Shown: piece after piece, positions 31,015 through 35,468 of the stretch
Layout of the letters: each line of letters opens with the position of its first letter
Position numbering within the stretch: the stretch's first letter is position 1
Source: Sulfurospirillum sp.
GTDB taxonomy: Bacteria; Campylobacterota; Campylobacteria; Campylobacterales; Sulfurospirillaceae
Reading direction: 5' to 3'
NCBI GenBank assembly: GCA_026988125.1
Contig: JALSLU010000145.1
Coordinates: 1-35,468 of the forward strand
Length of the DNA stretch: 35,468 nt
Translations under genes and position numbers: made by a program
The notes under the pieces: model-generated
Database searches by the model: none
What the model was told of the DNA's origin: nothing
The model's input: the letters and a program-made list of their open reading frames with translations, nothing else

Positions 31015-31663
31015 GCCACTCTTCTATCTTATAGCCTGTTCCTCTAATGTTATGTATAAAGTCATATGAAATTTTGGAGCGAATCTTTTTTATTTGGGTT
31101 CTTAAAGTATTGCTGTTTACAATTCTATCATCCCATACATAATCCATAAGTGTATTGCTATCAACAATATGATTTAAATTTTTTACTAAAAAATATATCA
31201 ATTTCTTTTCATTTTCAGTAAAATCAACCACTTTCTCATTATCTATTAACTCCATTCTTTGTGGATCATAGATTTGATTTGGACCAAGTTTGATTTTTTT
31301 ATAGTTTGACTCAAGAACAAGTCTATTCATACGAATTTCAAGCTCTTCAAAGTGAAAAGGTTTTCTAACATAATCGCTACAGCCAACTTCAAATCCAAGT
31401 TTGATTGTATCTACATCACTCATAGAGGTTAAAAATATGGCAGGAGTTTTTACTTCTAGCTCTCTTATTTCCTTAAGAGTTTCTATCCCATTTTTTATAG
31501 GCATATTTATATCTAAAAGAAATATATCACAACTATATATATTTGCATTTTCTAGCAATTCTTCACCATTTGTATAGATCTCCACAGTGTGATTTTTTAT
31601 CTCAAAGTATAGTTTTATCTCATTTGCTATAAACTCATCATCCTCTAAAAGTATTATTTTCAA
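31007..31663 (-). CDS. OmpR/PhoB-type response regulator
   Basis: KIILLEDDEFIANEI, DIFLLDINMPIKNGIETL, C-terminal winged helix FTENEKKLIYFLVKN ... VNSNTLRTQIKKIRSKI. TTG start. Confidence 0.9.
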   Translation of the reverse strand: MKIILLEDDEFIANEIKLYFEIKNHTVEIYTNGEELLENANIYSCDIFLLDINMPIKNGIETLKEIRELEVKTPAIFLTSMSDVDTIKLGFEVGCSDYVRKPFHFEELEIRMNRLVLESNYKKIKLGPNQIYDPQRMELIDNEKVVDFTENEKKLIYFLVKNLNHIVDSNTLMDYVWDDRIVNSNTLRTQIKKIRSKISYDFIHNIRGTGYKIEEWHD

Positions 31664-32140
31664 TTAAATTATACCTTTCTCCTTCAAGTAATCACTCAGA
31701 TCTTTCTTTTTATAAATTTCTTCATTTACATACTCTATGAAAGCCTTCATCTGTTTAGGAGAGGCATAACCTGGTAGTTGGATCAGCCTTTTCCAGTTTT
31801 TATTAAAAATTACTATAGTTGGAGTCACTCTTGATCCAAATTGCATTTTTAAAGAGAGCGAAGTTGTTTTAACAGGTGGATTTTTATCTCCAATTTCAAC
31901 ACTAACTTGTTCATCCACAGGCACATAGTATATGTTCATTTTATCTTTTATAGCATTTTTTAAAAAATCATCGTTAAGATCTTTTTTGAGAGCATCACAG
32001 TATGAGCAGTTTTTACTGCCCAAAATCAGCATTACATTTTTACCATTTGCTTTTAGTTTGTTTTCATAAGATATCACACCTGAAACTAAAAAACTATTTA
32101 AAAAAAGCAGTGTCATTAGCACCTTAAAAAAACTTTTCAA
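31664..32140 (-). CDS. Thioredoxin-fold periplasmic protein (SoxW-like), CSYC active site (start probably TTG 32140; ORF track 32194)
   Basis: AAGGAG RBS before TTG; signal KSFFKVLMTLLFLNSFLVSG; LGSKNCSYCDALKKDL; RVTPTIVIFN. Confidence 0.75.
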   Translation of the reverse strand: MKSFFKVLMTLLFLNSFLVSGVISYENKLKANGKNVMLILGSKNCSYCDALKKDLNDDFLKNAIKDKMNIYYVPVDEQVSVEIGDKNPPVKTTSLSLKMQFGSRVTPTIVIFNKNWKRLIQLPGYASPKQMKAFIEYVNEEIYKKKDLSDYLKEKGII

Positions 32141-32183
32141 ATCAAACTCCTTATTTAGAATTATACAAAGGGCACCCCTAAAA

Positions 32184-32855
32184 CTATTTCTCAATCCTTA
32201 TTATACCCTTTTGTATATAGTAATTTTTTAACTCCTTATAAACTTCACCATTTTTTCTATCAAGTCCTTTCCACTTTTTAGACTCAATAAAATCAAGAGT
32301 TACTTTAAATTGTTCAGGACTCATATAGCCTGGAACTACAAATATGCTCTTAGTCTGTTTGTCAGTAAAAATCAGAGTTGGAGTTGCTTCAACGCCATAT
32401 ATATCGATAAGTGTTTTTGTATCTACTGTTGTGAACTCTCCTTGATGCTCAAGTTTATGCATCTTGTTTTCATTTACAGATAGTACATATGTTGCAAAAT
32501 CATTTTTAAGTCTATTTTTTAGAGTTTCATCTTTTTTAACATCACTATTTAATTTTTCACAATAAGGACAGTTTGAACTCTCGAAAATAATAATTGCAAA
32601 TTGACCATTGGCACTAATTTTTGCATTATCTCTAGAGATCTCGTTGAGTGTTTCATTTGAAGCCATTTTTATAGAGGACTCTTTTTCAACCTCTTTTTTA
32701 GCATGAGTTTCTATCTTGCCTTTTTCATAAGTTTTTTCACTATTTGAAACTTTTTTTGTTTTTTCAATCTCTTTAACAACGGTTTTATCTTCACATCCTA
32801 AGATAAAAAGGGCTACTAAAAGTAGCCCCAAAACTTTTGTATAAGTTTTAATCAT
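32184..32855 (-). CDS. Thioredoxin-fold lipoprotein, CPYC active site
   Basis: Lipobox LFILGC; ESSNCPYCEKLNSDVK; VEATPTLIFTD. Confidence 0.8.
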   Translation of the reverse strand: MIKTYTKVLGLLLVALFILGCEDKTVVKEIEKTKKVSNSEKTYEKGKIETHAKKEVEKESSIKMASNETLNEISRDNAKISANGQFAIIIFESSNCPYCEKLNSDVKKDETLKNRLKNDFATYVLSVNENKMHKLEHQGEFTTVDTKTLIDIYGVEATPTLIFTDKQTKSIFVVPGYMSPEQFKVTLDFIESKKWKGLDRKNGEVYKELKNYYIQKGIIRIEK

Positions 32856-35200
32856 TATTTTGTTCCTTTGACTGCATCAACTGCAAGTGTTCCAACTTTG
32901 TTGATGTGATCTTTGTCATTTAAGATTGCAGGGTTTGTATTTAGCTTTTTCCAAAGCTCTTCATTTGTCATTAATTGGTGACATCCCATACAAACTCCAG
33001 TTCTCTCCATGCCGTCTCTCATCTCTTTTGGAAGAGGTCCAGATTGTGGCCAGTGTGTTCCAACTGATTGTAACTGTTTTCCACTCTCTCTATCTACAAC
33101 AGTTGACCAGTCATAATTCATACCTGGAATTGCCTTCATCTGTACAGTTGTATGAGAAGAGGCAAGCTCTTTTTTATTTGGATCTTTTGGGTTTAAATTT
33201 TCCAAATCAAGATAGAAATCCTCTCCTTGACCTTTCATAAACTGTCCATCTTGAATTCCATATCCTAGTGCTTTAGGATTTGAATGACAGCTTTCACAAC
33301 TTCTAGCCTTTCTTCCTGTAGTATGAGGTTGAACTGGTGACATATCTGTACCAGCAACAAGTGTACCATTTGGTCCATCTGGTACTCTAGCTTGTTTATT
33401 TAAGATAACCGTCTTACCATTTGGATCAATGACTGTAAATGTTACTTGACATCCTGGGATTATAGGTGTAACAAGCCCTTCACCATTAATTCCTAAGATT
33501 GGATCTTCCCATCTTAAGTAACTTCTAGTTTCACTAGCTTTTCCAATCTGTTTAACACCTTTTGTTCCTAAAACTGACTCTAGTGTCTCACCACCTTTTG
33601 TATGGGTACTACCACTAGCAATCCAATCAATTTTAGTTTTACCCTTAGTGTAATCAACTTTTACATGACATCCATAGCACTGTGGTGCCCAATCACTGTG
33701 ACAAGAGTAGCACTCTAAATTGTCCATATGCTTCTTAATCGCATCCATAGCAACCTTGGCATCTTTCGTTTTCCAACTGTTGTTTAGATGCTTCTCTTTT
33801 AGAAGAGGAGCAATTAAATCTTTTCCACTAGCTAAGTGTACAATTACCTCATTTGAGTCTTTTTTCTTAACAACATTTCCTAAAGGATTTCCTCTAGTAG
33901 ATAGCAAATAACCGCCCTGTTTGTCATATACTGTACCAAATGTCATATAATCTGGTAGAGTTGTTGCTAAACCTCTAGGACCTTTTGGAGTCTCTATTCC
34001 AAATTTTTCACCATAACCAATTGGAAGCTCCCAAGGGAACTCTGTGTTAGTTCCGTGACAGTCACTACACTCTACTTCAACTTGGGCTAAAGTAGTACCA
34101 GCAATCGTACCATCACCATGCATTGATATAGATGTATGACAATCTTGACATGTCATGCCTGCTTCGAAGTGTAGATCTGATTTAATATGCTTATATCTTT
34201 TTCCGTGAGTTTTAGATTGACTCTTTCCGCCAACATTTAGTGGCGAACCATAAGGTTGCTCCATCATACCAACATAACTTACACCGATTCTTTTACCTCT
34301 GTTGTGACAAGAGTTACAAGTCTCGGGATGGATTCCGCTAAATTCAACTCCTGTAGTTGGAACTTTTACTTTAGCCTCTCTAGTTGCTTGCATCATGTGA
34401 ACTAGTAAGTGACCATGTTCAGTTTTATCGATTGTTGGATCATTACCTTCATAGATTCCCTCATTTCCATAAGGTATATGGCAAGAACTACATCCCATAC
34501 CTCTCCAATCACCTCTTCCTTTCCTTCCTCTAACACCAACATGGCATCTTTGGCAGTCACTCCTAGTGTAAGTAATAGAAGCAGAATAGCCAATTTCAGC
34601 TTCACTTTTACCTATAAGTTCCTCTGGACTTTGTGGAGGAAGTGGGAGTTGTTTAAGCTCTGTTGGAAATTGATCAGGATACTTATCCATCATATTGAGC
34701 ATATATTTTTTATAAGTATCTGTACCCCATGCCGGCTCTCTTCCATCTTCATCTTTTACAGCATAGTTACCAAATTTAACCTTTTTAGTTGGTTCACTAC
34801 CCCAAGAGTGAAGATTTCCTTGAATTTTTCCAGCTTCAGTTTGCATCAAAGCTTTTTTCATATTTGATACAGTTGTTCCATGACACATACCACAGGTCTT
34901 ATCTGCTATCCAAATAGAACCAGGATCCCTTACAAATGCCTCTAGCCCACCAGGATGATTTGGTGCACCTTTGTGCGCCTCTTCTTTTGTAGTAGCATTA
35001 ACATTACCACCATGACAAACAGTACAACCATTAGGATCATTTACTCCCGCACCTAAAGTTTTTATCTGTTTCATCATACCAGAGTCCTGATGTCTTATAT
35101 CTTCGATTCCGTTATGGCAAGACATACACCCCTTATCGGCAGCCGCATATATGCTTGTTGCAAAAATCAAAGATATTAACACCTTTACTATGCTTTGCAT
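32855..35200 (-). CDS. Multiheme c-type cytochrome with 12 CxxCH motifs (start ATG 35200; ORF track 35227)
   Basis: Signal MQSIVKVLISLIFATSIYAA; CMSCH, CTVCH, CGMCH, CQRCH, CSSCH, CNSCH, CQDCH, CSDCH, CYSCH, CYGCH, CESCH, CMGCH; AGGAG RBS before 35200. Confidence 0.93.
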   Translation of the reverse strand: MQSIVKVLISLIFATSIYAAADKGCMSCHNGIEDIRHQDSGMMKQIKTLGAGVNDPNGCTVCHGGNVNATTKEEAHKGAPNHPGGLEAFVRDPGSIWIADKTCGMCHGTTVSNMKKALMQTEAGKIQGNLHSWGSEPTKKVKFGNYAVKDEDGREPAWGTDTYKKYMLNMMDKYPDQFPTELKQLPLPPQSPEELIGKSEAEIGYSASITYTRSDCQRCHVGVRGRKGRGDWRGMGCSSCHIPYGNEGIYEGNDPTIDKTEHGHLLVHMMQATREAKVKVPTTGVEFSGIHPETCNSCHNRGKRIGVSYVGMMEQPYGSPLNVGGKSQSKTHGKRYKHIKSDLHFEAGMTCQDCHTSISMHGDGTIAGTTLAQVEVECSDCHGTNTEFPWELPIGYGEKFGIETPKGPRGLATTLPDYMTFGTVYDKQGGYLLSTRGNPLGNVVKKKDSNEVIVHLASGKDLIAPLLKEKHLNNSWKTKDAKVAMDAIKKHMDNLECYSCHSDWAPQCYGCHVKVDYTKGKTKIDWIASGSTHTKGGETLESVLGTKGVKQIGKASETRSYLRWEDPILGINGEGLVTPIIPGCQVTFTVIDPNGKTVILNKQARVPDGPNGTLVAGTDMSPVQPHTTGRKARSCESCHSNPKALGYGIQDGQFMKGQGEDFYLDLENLNPKDPNKKELASSHTTVQMKAIPGMNYDWSTVVDRESGKQLQSVGTHWPQSGPLPKEMRDGMERTGVCMGCHQLMTNEELWKKLNTNPAILNDKDHINKVGTLAVDAVKGTK

Positions 35201-35255
35201 AATATCTCCTTTTTGTAGATTAGTCATCTCTGACCATTTGAAATTTTAACCAATC

Positions 35256-35274
35256 AAAGTGCCTTAAAAGTGCC
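35256..35274. promoter_or_regulatory. Two 8-nt direct repeats at 11-nt spacing in cytochrome promoter (candidate OmpR-type regulator site)
   Basis: AAAGTGCC at 35256-35263 and 35267-35274 on + strand (GGCACTTT-N3-GGCACTTT in gene orientation). Confidence 0.5.
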
Positions 35275-35276
35275 AA

Positions 35277-35290
35277 TTGATTAAAATCAA
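35277..35290. promoter_or_regulatory. FNR/CRP-family box upstream of cytochrome operon
   Basis: TTGAT-TAAA-ATCAA, perfect palindromic match to the FNR consensus, inside ATTGATT-AA-AATCAAT. Confidence 0.65.
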
Positions 35291-35355
35291 TGGATAGCGA
35301 TGCAAATTAATTTAAAATTAAATATGGGCACCTCTAAAAACCCTAGCACATCTCA

Positions 35356-35453
35356 GCACTGCATAGGAGTTTACAATCAAGGCACTCTTTTGAAGCCCTA
35401 GCCAAAGCTAAGGCGAAAAAGAGTAACGAAGAGTGTAAGCTCCTATGCAGTGC
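35356..35453. repeat. 98-nt imperfect inverted-repeat (foldback) element
   Basis: GCACTGCATAGGAGTTTAC (35356-35374) pairs over 19 positions (one G-T) with GTAAGCTCCTATGCAGTGC (35435-35453); inner ACTCTTTT/AAAAGAGT; apical GCCCTAGC-CAAA-GCTAAGGC. Confidence 0.75.
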
Positions 35454-35468
35454 CCTAAGGGAGGGATA

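Noticed and set aside
34402-34605. - strand 67-aa ORF
   Set aside because: Alternate frame inside the multiheme cytochrome gene; low-complexity, no domain.
35341-35468. Integron attC site
   Set aside because: Foldback architecture is suggestive, but I cannot identify paired GTTRRRY/RYYYAAC core sites or a cassette array; left as an unclassified foldback.
1-35468. CRISPR arrays, rRNA, transposase or phage genes
   Set aside because: None seen: no regularly spaced repeats, no transposase/integrase-like ORF, no rRNA signature sequence.

Overview
AT-rich, gene-dense chromosomal segment whose gene content and order look like Campylobacterota (Epsilonproteobacteria): fur-lysS, gatC, short-form hisG, uvrC, nadB, nhaD, guaA, hemD, 6S RNA-purD, lptD, pnp and atpE with a signal-peptide-like N-terminus. 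Most of it is housekeeping. The least ordinary part is the right end (about 29.2-35.5 kb, minus strand). It holds a tightly packed operon encoding a 12-CxxCH multiheme cytochrome c, two thioredoxin-fold proteins (one a lipoprotein), an OmpR-type response regulator and a membrane sensor histidine kinase. It is preceded by a perfect FNR-type palindrome (TTGAT-N4-ATCAA) and two 8-nt direct repeats spaced exactly 11 nt apart, and then by a roughly 100-nt foldback element. Other items of note: an unlisted 41-aa LptM/YifL-like lipoprotein ORF upstream of nadB; a full-length hairpin RNA upstream of purD (6S RNA / purD motif); an HPt-like protein with Tyr in place of the phospho-accepting His beside a NIT-domain hybrid kinase; and a structured leader before atpE. 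No transposase, CRISPR array, rRNA or phage genes were recognised. All family calls were made by eye from the translations; no searches were run.
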